Source: Pedobacter sp. ASV28 (GTDB taxonomy: Bacteria; Bacteroidota; Bacteroidia; Sphingobacteriales; Sphingobacteriaceae). From it: 64,000 bases of DNA. The notes under the pieces are model-generated. The model had not been told where the DNA came from and made no database searches. It saw nothing but the letters and a program-made list of their open reading frames with translations. Positions 1 through 8,518 of this stretch are shown piece by piece (within the stretch, counting starts at the first letter, position 1; the number at the start of each line of letters is the position of its first letter). Location of the stretch: positions 1-64,000 of the forward strand of contig NZ_JAELTN010000026.1 of assembly GCF_016428855.1 (NCBI RefSeq), read 5' to 3'. The translations under genes were made by a program, and so were the position numbers.

Positions 1-81
1 CCCCCCCCCCCCCCCCCCCCCCCCCCCCACATCTACACTATGGCTCGATCGTCGGCAGCGTCAGATGTGTATAAGAGACAG
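1..81. other. Illumina Nextera adapter plus poly-C artefact, not genomic
   Basis: Bases 1-28 are pure C. Bases 31-38 match the end of the P5 flow-cell primer (ATCTACAC), 39-48 look like a 10-nt i5 index, 49-62 are TCGTCGGCAGCGTC, and 63-81 are the transposase mosaic end AGATGTGTATAAGAGACAG. This is the standard Nextera read-1 adapter layout. The first genomic base is therefore about 82. Translating this stretch gives the well-known contaminant peptide SYTHLTLPT at the end of the neighbouring reading frame, and MCIRDR on the other strand. Confidence 0.98.
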
Positions 82-1585
82 ATGTAGACAGCTTAGGTAC
101 CGAACGTATCTCTACGTTGGAGTTATTTTCCAATGCACTAAGCTTGACATAGAAATTAGGCGTTACCCTACCCAGGTTAATGGAGTTGTTGTTGCCAAGC
201 CGGGAAAGGAAATCGTTTATAGAATTGGCCCCAAAGGTATAATCTATACCTGGTAAAATGGTTCCCCCTGTCTTTATGCTGTCTGAAACACCTGCCGATA
301 TACCCGTTTTTACACTTTTTCCTTTTCTAATATCCACCAAGGTTACTTCAATAAGCACCATGGGTACCACCTTATCTATTTGCCTAATATAGTTTTCTAT
401 CTCGTTGATCTGCGGTGCCGAGCCAGATAGCAAAAGGGTATTCTGTTCCCTAAATTCCTTAATTTCCACTCCCTTTTTCCATTCGGCAGGTATCATCATC
501 TGTATGGTATCCAAAGAACGGTGCTGCAACTGTACAATACGGTTGGAGCGTAATCCTTCCAATCTCCTATCTCCTATCAGATAAACCCCTGCCTCTCTTT
601 TATAAGTGTACTCTGTACCCTGAAGCAGCGAACTTAGAAAATCCTCGTAACTGATATTGTTCAAACGGGTAGTTACCGATCCCTTTATGTCCGAATAAAT
701 AAAATAGTTCACCCCTACATCTGCCGATGCCGATTTAACCAGATCTAGGATAGGCGTATTCACCGCATCTATACTAAGCAATCTGGTCCCGCTGGCATCT
801 TTCCTGCTATTGAGGTTAAAATTTCCGCCCTGTGCTCCGCCCACATTGGCCTGTGGCCTATTGTTCTTTTTAACCGCCGTGGTGTTATCTCCGGTAATGT
901 AGAGCTCTTCTCCTTCGCCCAATGCCTGAAAGATAAATACATTGTCGCTTGTCTTGTTCAGCTTTAGGCCGTTGGCATAGGCCAATTTGTCCAATGCGGT
1001 TTCAAATGGAGCAGCAGCTATATAGGCCGAAACCGTCTTGGTTAGCAGGTTATTGGGTACCACCACATTTTTTTGGGAAAGCTGGCTGATCTTCTTGGCC
1101 ACAGCGGCCAAGGTGTCATTATTTAGTTCGAAACCAAGTTGATCATTAGCCGGATTATAAGTGGCCCTAATGGTTCTAATAGGCACTATAGCTTTGGGGG
1201 CCGCTACCCTGCTAATGGACATGATGGTTCCAATGAGGTTAATGTCAAGATCATATTCTTTGGCCACAAACAATAAGATATTCAGCGCCGTTTCGTTGGT
1301 AAAGTTATAGTATACCTTAAAGTTAAGTTGCGGATCTATGTTAATATTCAAATTGTTGGATTGGGCCAAAGCTTTGAGAAATTCAGAAGCGGTAGCACCC
1401 GACATGGAAAGCTGTACCTTTTGCGTAAGGCCAGGTACAGTTACTGCCAATGTTTTCAAGCGGCTTTCTATTTGCTGTAGGCGTTCGTTTTTGGCTTGGT
1501 CTTGTGCATTAACCTGTCCAAAAGTCATCAGGCAAATTGCAATAGTCAATAAAAATGGGGTGAGTAGCTTGTAAATATACTTCAT
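82..1585 (-). CDS. Secretin (GspD/PilQ-like), 3' end lost at contig edge
   Basis: This is the outer-membrane secretin that would form the exit channel of the secretion or pilus machine encoded upstream. A signal peptide (about residues 1-27, ending VNAQ) is followed by an N0/STN-like domain (about 55-125), further N-domains with a Gly/Asn-rich stretch near 240-260, and the start of the secretin barrel domain from about residue 405 (VPMVLIEVTLVDI). The last genomic residue is T501 in VEIRSVPKLST. The frame then runs into adapter and stops artificially, so roughly the last 100-150 residues are missing. The gene abuts gspE with no gap and is the last visible gene of the operon. The secretin assignment is firm. 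Type II secretion versus type IV pilus is undecided. Confidence 0.88.
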
Positions 1586-3007
1586 CTAGATGTTTAATAA
1601 TAAGGGAAAAATTTCTTCTAAGCTGGTTTGGCCTTCAGCAAAAAGCGCAAAGGCATTGCCCGAAAGCGTCTTAATGTCCCTGCTCTTTAAATGCTCGTCA
1701 ATATACATATTCTCTTGTTTGATTTCAAAAGCTAATTCGGCATCGATGGGTATTACTTCATATACGGCCTTTCTGCCCTTATAGCCCGTATAATAGCAAG
1801 CACTACAGCCCTTGGCCACAAAATGTTTCTTTAAGGCTAAGGGCGGCTTAAACTGTTTGGGATAGCCATCAGCATTAAAATCTTCTTCTTGTTTGCAGGA
1901 CGGGCACAGCAACCTGACCAAACGTTGTGCTACTGTGGTATTCAGCGTATTGGCCACCAAAAATCCGGGAATTCCCATATCCATTAAACGGGAAACCGTA
2001 CCCCACGCCGAATTGGTGTGAATGGTAGATAGCACCAGGTGGCCCGTTAAGGCTGCTCTTATGGCCATATTTGCCGTTTCCGGATCACGGATCTCGCCCA
2101 CCATGATCACATCTGGGTCTTGCCTTAGGAAAGTACGCAATGCCGAGGCAAAGCCCAAGCCTATGTTCTCTCTCAGCTGCACCTGGTTAATGCCCTCTAA
2201 GGTATACTCAATGGGGTCTTCTATGGTAAGAATATTCCTCGTGGTCTTGTTCAACAGCTTTAGGGTAGCATAAAGTGTGGTTGTTTTTCCAGAACCTGTA
2301 GGTCCACTAATGAGTATAATACCATTAGGGCGTTGTACCCCCTGCATATAATGGTGCATGTCTGCCGTTGAAAGCCCTAGTGTATTTAAGTCTATATTCG
2401 TACTGGTGTTACTCAACAAACGCAGTACAATTTTTTCTCCGTGCAAGGTTGGCAGTACCGACACGCGAATATCAAAGGGATGATCCTGGGCATGCTTATA
2501 GTGAATTCTGCCATCTTGTGGCAAACGCTTCTCGGCAATATCCAAATTGGCCATGATCTTGATCTTATTCACTAATGCGGGATAATCTTCCTTTTCTATC
2601 TGGTAGCGTTCAATCATCATCCCATCAATGCGTACACGCACCCTCGACTTTTGTTCAAAGGTTTCAATATGGATATCACTACTCTTCAGTTTTCTGGCCT
2701 CATTAATCAGCGTGCTCAGAAAATCGTCATTTGCCGTTATGGCCCCCAATTGTTGGCCAGTGCGGTCTTCGGCGTTATTCTTCAGGTAATGTGTAGCCAG
2801 CAGCCTACTAATTTCTATCTTGGGCAAGGTTTCCAGCTCAATATCATAATCGAGAATAACTTGCAGCTCTTCCATGAGGTCTTGATGGTCAACGTCTTCT
2901 TCTGCATACAATAACAGTAGTCCGTTCTGTATGCCCTTGGGTACAATGCGATACTGCATGGCCAAGTCCTGATGGATAAGATGAAGAATGTCTGCAGGGA
3001 TATTCAT
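1586..3007 (-). CDS. gspE: GspE/PilB-family secretion ATPase
   Basis: This 473-residue cytoplasmic hexameric ATPase would power pseudopilus assembly. Visible motifs are Walker A GPTGSGKT (235-242), the Asp box IEDPIE (262-267), Walker B DPDVIMVGEIRD (297-308) and the His box STIHTN (327-332). Four cysteines in two CxxC pairs (C368/C371 and C401/C404) form the zinc-binding subdomain typical of GspE/PilB assembly ATPases, not of PilT retraction ATPases. The N1-type domain is short (about residues 1-90). The gene lies between the prepilin peptidase and the secretin and ends one base before the secretin start codon. Family identity is clear. Which pathway it serves depends on the whole operon. 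Confidence 0.95.
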   Translation of the reverse strand: MNIPADILHLIHQDLAMQYRIVPKGIQNGLLLLYAEEDVDHQDLMEELQVILDYDIELETLPKIEISRLLATHYLKNNAEDRTGQQLGAITANDDFLSTLINEARKLKSSDIHIETFEQKSRVRVRIDGMMIERYQIEKEDYPALVNKIKIMANLDIAEKRLPQDGRIHYKHAQDHPFDIRVSVLPTLHGEKIVLRLLSNTSTNIDLNTLGLSTADMHHYMQGVQRPNGIILISGPTGSGKTTTLYATLKLLNKTTRNILTIEDPIEYTLEGINQVQLRENIGLGFASALRTFLRQDPDVIMVGEIRDPETANMAIRAALTGHLVLSTIHTNSAWGTVSRLMDMGIPGFLVANTLNTTVAQRLVRLLCPSCKQEEDFNADGYPKQFKPPLALKKHFVAKGCSACYYTGYKGRKAVYEVIPIDAELAFEIKQENMYIDEHLKSRDIKTLSGNAFALFAEGQTSLEEIFPLLLNI

Positions 3008-3041
3008 TTGATATGATTAATAAATTGAAGATAATCTGTTT

Positions 3042-3551
3042 TTACCAATTGCTAAAACGAATAAACCATAAATCATTGCTCAGGTCTATTACGCTACTCC
3101 ACTGGTCTATCGCCATAGCTAGTACCAAGCAAAGTGCCTGCCCGCCAGCCAAAGGTATCTTGGCATCGGTTTTACGTACAAACACACTGATCAACATCAC
3201 TATAAAGAGACTTATAAGGTGAAACCATACGAAATTGAAAAAGGAAAGGTAGGTAGCTACGCCCACCAAAAAAAGAAGGTCACCTTCTCCAAAGTATCCG
3301 TTAAACAGGTTTACCCATCTTTTTTCCTTCCAACTAAAATATAAAAAGAGACAGAGCAATTGCATGGCAAGAAAGATCATATTGACCTTAAAATCACTAA
3401 ACAGTACTGTCCGGCCCAATAGGCTATATTTTAAGCCTATCAATCCAATAAACAACAGGACAAACAACCAAATTGCAATAGCCCTATCCCTAAAATCCTG
3501 CCAGGCCATAGCCAACAAAACCAAAGCTATGCCTATTTTTACCACCAGCAT
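3042..3551 (-). CDS. Short prepilin peptidase (A24 aspartic protease, no methylase domain)
   Basis: This 169-residue integral membrane protein has about five hydrophobic segments. It would cleave the pseudopilin leader peptides at the inner membrane. The two A24 catalytic aspartates are visible: D19 in QDFRDR and D91 in the GxGD motif (GEGD, 88-91). Classical GspO/PilD enzymes are about 250-290 residues and carry an N-terminal methylase domain with a cysteine pair. That domain is absent here, as in CpaA/TadV-type peptidases. It sits four bases from the GspG-like gene and 34 bases from gspE, consistent with processing the operon's own pseudopilins. Confidence 0.85.
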   Translation of the reverse strand: MLVVKIGIALVLLAMAWQDFRDRAIAIWLFVLLFIGLIGLKYSLLGRTVLFSDFKVNMIFLAMQLLCLFLYFSWKEKRWVNLFNGYFGEGDLLFLVGVATYLSFFNFVWFHLISLFIVMLISVFVRKTDAKIPLAGGQALCLVLAMAIDQWSSVIDLSNDLWFIRFSNW

Positions 3552-3554
3552 CTA

Positions 3555-4004
3555 TTAATCTGGGGTAATTTCCTTCAGGTTTCGGTCTTGGTCTATTTGC
3601 CAAACGTTAAAAACCCCATCGCCATCAAAATCTGCCACAGCAGTAGCCTTCGCTATAAAGGCATTATTATTGGCCGACACGATCTCTATCTTATAGTTCG
3701 CCTTGCCATCTTTTTCATCAGTCGTTAATTTCTCTTGTATAAAACCTATTTCTGCCAGGTCTGTAGCATATCTGGAGTGTTCATAAAAATAACTTTGCTG
3801 CAGCTTGGCCAAATGCTCTAGTTGCAACTTGGCTTCGGTAGTCTTAGCCTTGGTAATTAAGGGCATAAGATTAGGCAGTGCCAATAGCACCAATATGCCA
3901 ATAATCACCAGTACCACTAATATTTCGGTAAGGGTGTAGGCTTTTATTTTTTTCTGCAGTAAGCTTCTCATCTTAATATAGCTTGTTAATCCCTTATACA
4001 TCAC
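3555..4004 (-). CDS. GspG-like major pseudopilin
   Basis: This 149-residue type IV pilin-like protein has a class III leader, then AYTLTEILVVLVIIGILVLL, the hydrophobic assembly helix with Glu at +5. The residue before the predicted cut (A|YTLTE) is Ala, where most prepilins have Gly. The globular part has the GspG-like helix (AKLQLEHLAKLQQSYF) and ends in an acidic segment with DFDGDG, resembling the calcium-binding end of GspG. The annotated start gives a 22-residue leader. The internal Met12 (MRSLLQKKIKA) gives a more usual 11-residue leader and may be the true start. A 154-bp gap separates it from gspF, so it may have its own promoter. Confidence 0.85.
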   Translation of the reverse strand: MMYKGLTSYIKMRSLLQKKIKAYTLTEILVVLVIIGILVLLALPNLMPLITKAKTTEAKLQLEHLAKLQQSYFYEHSRYATDLAEIGFIQEKLTTDEKDGKANYKIEIVSANNNAFIAKATAVADFDGDGVFNVWQIDQDRNLKEITPD

Positions 4005-4158
4005 TAAATGTATTTTTATTGCACAAGGGAGGTCGTTCTTTTTTCAGCAAACTAAATTAGAAAAAATATGGGGTTTAAGGCAATTTTGTTAAAAATACGT
4101 CATATTGAAGTACAAAATACTTTTAAGAAATAGGGAAGTTTAGACAATTAGATCTTGT

Positions 4159-5298
4159 TTAAAAACTATTGCTCATTTGGAACATAGGCAGATACATGGC
4201 AATAAGAATAACACCTACGGCCAAGCCCAAAAAGATAATGATCAATGGCTCCAACAGACCACTGATGGCATTGGTCTGGTATTCTACTTCTTCGGTATAC
4301 TGATTGGCCAGTTGTTCGAAGAAATATTCCAGTTTGTTTACTTCTTCTGCAATCTTGATCATCTGGATGAATTTTGCCGGATAGAATTCGTGCTTGCCCA
4401 AGGTAGCAGATAGGCTACTGCCCAATAGAATATCTTTTTCCGCCAGTACCAACGACTGCTCTATGGGATAAAAGGAGATCATCTGTTTAACCATGTCCAA
4501 AGCCTGCAACAATGGAGTATTGGTTCCCGTTAGCAAACGCATGGTATTGGCAAAACGCGCTAAATAAATCTTCTTGAGTATTTCGCCCACAATGGGCACT
4601 TTTAACAAAGTAAGCGATGACCATTTTTTAAACCAGGGCTTACGTTTATTGAACAAGTAAAACGAGATTACCACTAGGATGGAGAATAGGATAAGATAGA
4701 TATAACGGTCAAACCAATCGGAAAAGCTGACAATGAGCGAAGTGATATAAGGCAGCTTACCACCGAAACGCTTAAATACATCGGCAAACATGGGCACTAC
4801 AAATTTGATCATGAAGAAAATAGCGGCAAAGGAAGTACTGAGCACCAATAAGGGATAGGTAATGGCTCCAATGATCTTGCGTCGCTGACTGATCTTACTT
4901 TTGTAGTACCTGGCCAACTCGGTAAGCACTTCTGCAAGCTTGCCCGTTTCTTCCCCTATGCGCACGCTATAGTATTCATAGCTACTGAATTTCTCATTGT
5001 TCTTTAAGGCCTCCGACAATGGACTGCCTGCTACGATTTCCTGTTGTATCTTGTTGAACAACGCTACATCTTTTGCCTGTGTATAGGAACTTGCCGTTAA
5101 TTCCAAGGCTGTCTTCATGGCAATACCAGATTGGATCAGTGTACCCAGCTCATGATAGAAAGTCTCTTTTTTCTTGTCGGGCAGTTGGCCATCTCCAAAG
5201 GTAATATCCTTGTTCAATAACGCAAAAAGATCTGTTCCACCTGGTTTTTGGGGTGGTTTTTGCTTTGGCTGATAATTAGAGATATTAATGGAAGGCAT
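4159..5298 (-). CDS. gspF: GspF/PilC-family inner-membrane platform protein
   Basis: This 379-residue polytopic protein links the ATPase to pseudopilus assembly. Two T2SSF helical domains are visible (about residues 45-165 and 245-370). The first contains the family signature around EIVAGSPLSEALKN and RIGEETGKLAEVL, the second the equivalent LLLGSSL and KIAEEVNKLEYFF segments. Membrane helices occur at about 145-170, 195-215 and 350-375. The first 40 residues are Pro/Gln-rich and probably disordered. It lies two bases downstream of a pseudopilin gene in the same operon. Identity is firm. Confidence 0.93.
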   Translation of the reverse strand: MPSINISNYQPKQKPPQKPGGTDLFALLNKDITFGDGQLPDKKKETFYHELGTLIQSGIAMKTALELTASSYTQAKDVALFNKIQQEIVAGSPLSEALKNNEKFSSYEYYSVRIGEETGKLAEVLTELARYYKSKISQRRKIIGAITYPLLVLSTSFAAIFFMIKFVVPMFADVFKRFGGKLPYITSLIVSFSDWFDRYIYLILFSILVVISFYLFNKRKPWFKKWSSLTLLKVPIVGEILKKIYLARFANTMRLLTGTNTPLLQALDMVKQMISFYPIEQSLVLAEKDILLGSSLSATLGKHEFYPAKFIQMIKIAEEVNKLEYFFEQLANQYTEEVEYQTNAISGLLEPLIIIFLGLAVGVILIAMYLPMFQMSNSF

Positions 5299-5300
5299 AA

Positions 5301-5771
5301 TTACTTAAAGAGGTTTTCGGCACTATATTTCTTGTTAAATTGCACGGGTACAGTGGTAAGCGAATCCAATATGATCTTAAAGTTCAGCTGGTCTATAGTA
5401 TCGGCAACCATTATTTCCCTTCCTTCAAAAGTATATCGTAGGTCGTGATATTTAAGGCTGAAGGTATCGGTATGTTCTTCGTTCAAACGTCTCTGTATCG
5501 TTTCGGGACTAAAGTTATAATAAATACTTAAACCATCCTGCTGTAATTCCAGTCCATCTTCATGATGGATAATGAGCTTACTTTTAAGAAAATCTCTGGC
5601 CAAAACCTGCCTTAGGGCAAGCACCGTATTTGCTGTTTGGTTTTTCTGCTTGAACTTGGCATAGTAATTACCGATAATACCGTAAGCGGTATAGCAGATG
5701 CTAATGCAGATGGCCGAAAGCAGCATGGCAATGGTCACTTCCATTAAGGTATAGGCGTTAATTTTCTTCAT
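5301..5771 (-). CDS. Minor pseudopilin (GspJ/GspH-like) with A|YTLMEV cleavage site
   Basis: This 156-residue protein starts with a six-residue leader MKKINA, then YTLMEVTIAMLLSAICIS, the N-terminal assembly helix with Glu at +5. As in the GspG-like protein, Ala replaces Gly before the predicted cut. The remainder is a soluble mixed domain without recognisable catalytic residues. The start codon overlaps the end of the previous pseudopilin gene by 14 bp, which implies translational coupling. Minor pseudopilins form the tip of the pseudopilus. Assignment to a specific Gsp letter is not possible from sequence alone. Confidence 0.8.
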   Translation of the reverse strand: MKKINAYTLMEVTIAMLLSAICISICYTAYGIIGNYYAKFKQKNQTANTVLALRQVLARDFLKSKLIIHHEDGLELQQDGLSIYYNFSPETIQRRLNEEHTDTFSLKYHDLRYTFEGREIMVADTIDQLNFKIILDSLTTVPVQFNKKYSAENLFK

Positions 5772-6123
5772 GTTTTTCCTTTAACTGAAATAGACACTTT
5801 AAATTACCTAGATTTTTTCCTTGTTGCGTAGCCCTAATCTCCAATTTTGAGACCCCTTCCACCTCACTAAGAGTTGTTGTCAATTGATAATTTACACTAT
5901 CTAATTGCCTATCATTCTCCTCAAGATATCCTTTCTCCTTTACTTCTTGGGCTAAAAGCTGTAACTGGTTCTGTACCTGTATTTTTTTGAAAGAAACCCC
6001 TGTATTCAATACATTGGAGAATACCTGCATGGCAATGGCAAAAATAATCATGATGATTACCATGGCTATTAACACCTCAATGAGGGTAGATCCTTTCAGT
6101 TTTTTGTCTACTATTCCACCCAT
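5758..6123 (-). CDS. Minor pseudopilin (GspI/GspH-like) with G|STLIEV cleavage site
   Basis: This 121-residue protein has an 11-residue basic leader (MGGIVDKKLKG) and a canonical class III site G|STLIEVLIAM followed by a hydrophobic helix. It is the only one of the operon's Glu5 pseudopilins that keeps the usual Gly at -1. The short globular part (about 90 residues) fits the small minor pseudopilins. The gene overlaps the GspK-like gene by 13 bp upstream and the next pseudopilin gene by 14 bp downstream, so the three are probably translated as a coupled set. Confidence 0.8.
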   Translation of the reverse strand: MGGIVDKKLKGSTLIEVLIAMVIIMIIFAIAMQVFSNVLNTGVSFKKIQVQNQLQLLAQEVKEKGYLEENDRQLDSVNYQLTTTLSEVEGVSKLEIRATQQGKNLGNLKCLFQLKEKHEEN

Positions 6124-7367
6124 TTTAACACCTGATTTTTTCGTTTATCGTCAAATAATCTCGAACTGAGGTAATAACTACTCCTTGCCTTGCGATTAAA
6201 GTTCACATCAATGAGAAAATTCTCATATAAAGTAGTCGGGGTACGCATGATAAAGCGGTTACAAGATGTTTTACCTATAATAGAGACCTCTTTTTCGAGT
6301 TTGAGCAAACCTGTACTATATACCTCTCCTTTTACCTGGGTGTTCTTCCCCAAGGCAATAAGGGTCTGCATAAGGCTGCGCTTTTCTTCATAGCTGAAAA
6401 TGATTCCGTTAAACTGCACTTCGTCTCCTAAGCTTATTTGGGGCTGGTCTACAGAATGCTCCATTTTTATAATGCCCAAAGCTGAAGGATAAGTAAAGAT
6501 GGTTTGGTTGGCCACGATAATCGAATCGCTGGCAAAGAGTTGACAATTGCCTTTAAAACCTTTTTCTACCTTGATAATTGGCGCATAAAGCTGTATACCG
6601 TTAAGTTGCGCAGAGGCCGAAATGGTCACCACCGAATCGGCATATAAAACCATGTTTCCCTCTAGTTCCACATCTTGGAGGATGGCCACTTTGGGCAAGT
6701 TTATGTACTGTGTAGAATCCAAAAAAGATACCTTTAACCGTTTATGTTTTAATATGGGCCATTTTCCCTTTCCACCTTCCTCAAAGTTAGACGTTAGTTT
6801 GGCCAAGATCTCTTTTTTTAGAGGTGGTAAGATTCGTTCGCTATTGCCTATAGTGCCCTTGTAAATCAACTGATCTCCGGTATAGGGCTTGCCTTCGGCA
6901 TAAGACTGCCTAATGCCCGATTTTGGCAGTAATACATTACCTACTATTTTGGTATTTCCACTAATGGATATAGGGCGGTCTTCATCACTGAGGTACAGGG
7001 CAACAGAATCTGGTTCTGTGCCTATCAAAAATGATTTTTTTATGGTGTCCTGAAATATAAATACCTGTAATTGGGCCAGTTCGTAAATTCCCCAAAGCTT
7101 CCGGCCAATAACCAGACTATCGGTTTCCTGACCATAGAGATCAATGGTTTTTGTATAGTCTAAGTTGGTTCGATCTGCCAATGCATAGGCTACTCCAGAA
7201 TTGAGGTTGTTAAGCAGACGCTGATACCGGAGATCTTTCAGGTATCCATTTCTATAATGGGCTACCAGCATAATTAAAGCTGCCGAAATTATAGCTATGA
7301 TAAAAGTAATGACAATAGAAAAGTATAAAGCGCCTGCCTTCAGCATCCTATTAACCACTTTAGTCAT
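6111..7367 (-). CDS. GspK-like large minor pseudopilin with beta-helical domain
   Basis: This 418-residue protein has a basic N-terminus, then AGALYFSIVITFIIAIISAA, a membrane helix resembling a pseudopilin helix but without Glu at +5. That is the usual character of GspK, the tip subunit. The rest is rich in short beta-strand repeats (for example IVGNVLL, VELEGNMVLY, IQLYAPIIKV), suggesting a right-handed beta-helix and not the GspK SAM-like fold. Position at the head of the pseudopilin block and gene overlap with the next pseudopilin support a tip role. The function is inferred from context. No sequence family was recognised for the soluble part. Confidence 0.6.
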   Translation of the reverse strand: MTKVVNRMLKAGALYFSIVITFIIAIISAALIMLVAHYRNGYLKDLRYQRLLNNLNSGVAYALADRTNLDYTKTIDLYGQETDSLVIGRKLWGIYELAQLQVFIFQDTIKKSFLIGTEPDSVALYLSDEDRPISISGNTKIVGNVLLPKSGIRQSYAEGKPYTGDQLIYKGTIGNSERILPPLKKEILAKLTSNFEEGGKGKWPILKHKRLKVSFLDSTQYINLPKVAILQDVELEGNMVLYADSVVTISASAQLNGIQLYAPIIKVEKGFKGNCQLFASDSIIVANQTIFTYPSALGIIKMEHSVDQPQISLGDEVQFNGIIFSYEEKRSLMQTLIALGKNTQVKGEVYSTGLLKLEKEVSIIGKTSCNRFIMRTPTTLYENFLIDVNFNRKARSSYYLSSRLFDDKRKNQVLKWVE

Positions 7368-7398
7368 TTATCTATAGGCTTAAACATGGGCTGTATTG

Positions 7399-8022
7399 TT
7401 ATGATTTCTTAGCTATTTCGGCTTCCTTTTTTTTCTTTTTAAATAGTCTTTTGAACCAGCTTGGTCTGCTTTTTACCTTAACGGGCTGTAAAACTCCTTC
7501 TTTATACCTGTCTACAGCTATACTATCGTTCTCTAGATATCTTTTCAATTGGCCATTTATCTGACCATGAGCATAAGTTCCTTCCTGTACCAACCTCCCT
7601 GTTTGGTCATATTTGTAAAAATGGCCATTTGCCTCTCCTCTCCTGTACCTGATCCTGGCCAGCAAGATACCCTGTTCGTTCCAGCTGTTCCATTCGCCTT
7701 CTTTCAAGCCCATTTTAAACTCGCCCTGTTCTTTCAAGTTATTGTTGAGGTAGTAATCGCTATAGGTACCATGCAATAATCTTCCACTAAATCCGCCCTG
7801 TGTAACTTTTATTTCCCTATTGCTGAACCAATAATATTTCTTGTCGGCTTCTGCCTTACCCAATTGGATATCCATAGGCTGGGTATAAAAAGAAATCTTA
7901 TGATCGTCATAGGCCACATGATGCCTGTAGCTTTCCAGTGCCAAGTTTTTTTTGTAGGATTGCGCCTGACCTAATGAATAGGTACATAACCATAACATCA
8001 ATATGAGGTAACAACGTTGCAT
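7399..8022 (-). CDS. Exported MORN-repeat protein
   Basis: This 207-residue protein has a probable signal peptide (residues 1-20, ending GQAQ) and three to four MORN_2-type repeats. These are short beta-hairpins with G-x-W/Y patterns, such as KEGEWNSWNEQG and NGHFYKYDQTGRL, between about residues 75 and 165. The C-terminus is strongly basic (KKKKKEAEIAKKS). MORN-type repeats often mediate surface or lipid contacts, but no enzymatic function is implied. It is co-transcribed with the pseudopilus genes, 31 bp from the GspK-like gene and one base from the GspC-like gene. An accessory envelope role in the machine is an inference. Confidence 0.7.
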   Translation of the reverse strand: MQRCYLILMLWLCTYSLGQAQSYKKNLALESYRHHVAYDDHKISFYTQPMDIQLGKAEADKKYYWFSNREIKVTQGGFSGRLLHGTYSDYYLNNNLKEQGEFKMGLKEGEWNSWNEQGILLARIRYRRGEANGHFYKYDQTGRLVQEGTYAHGQINGQLKRYLENDSIAVDRYKEGVLQPVKVKSRPSWFKRLFKKKKKEAEIAKKS

Positions 8023-8023
8023 T

Positions 8024-8515
8024 TTATTTAATTCTAATGTGTTTAGTTTCGCCCTGGTATTGAACCTTAATGGAATCTCCCAAATATTTAAGGAGCTTTA
8101 ATCCATTGGCACTTTGCCCTTCAACCAACAGCGTTTCCTTTCCATTGACAGACAAAATTGCCAATTTCTGTTTGGAGGAGGGGTTGCTGATATAACCCGA
8201 ATATATAATACCCGACCAATTCACCTGTGGCTTAAGCATTTGTGGGGCAGCTATTTTTGTAACGGGCCCAGACCTATCTGCTTTTTCTTCTATATTCACA
8301 AAGTTTTTCTCTTCAAATGGGTTTCGATAAGCCAGGTCAAGCTTAACGGTATCATTTGCATGATTAACCATCTTAAAATAAGCTACTTTTGTCGTGGGGG
8401 CAGTAGCAATTGTCGGTTCATCTTCTGCCACACTTAGGTAAATACGATAAAATATAATGCCCCAAACTGCTGCTACGCATGCCATTAAAACATAGGTAAG
8501 TGCCTTGCCTTTCAT
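8024..8515 (-). CDS. GspC/PilP-like inner-membrane clamp protein
   Basis: This 163-residue protein has one N-terminal membrane helix (about residues 6-27), a flexible linker with an R-N-P-F motif near residue 64, and a C-terminal small beta domain (about 95-163). The beta domain carries the pattern of GspC/PilP homology regions: WSGIIYSGYI, KLAILSVNG, LVEGQ and DSIKVQYQG. Such proteins connect the inner-membrane platform to the periplasmic N-domains of the secretin. The operon otherwise lacks this component, so the assignment also fills an expected gap. Sequence similarity is to the domain pattern only. Confidence 0.7.
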   Translation of the reverse strand: MKGKALTYVLMACVAAVWGIIFYRIYLSVAEDEPTIATAPTTKVAYFKMVNHANDTVKLDLAYRNPFEEKNFVNIEEKADRSGPVTKIAAPQMLKPQVNWSGIIYSGYISNPSSKQKLAILSVNGKETLLVEGQSANGLKLLKYLGDSIKVQYQGETKHIRIK

Positions 8516-8518
8516 ATT

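Noticed and set aside
65..256. Plus-strand ORF beginning MCIRDR
   Set aside because: Its start lies in the Nextera adapter, and the remainder is antisense to the secretin gene.
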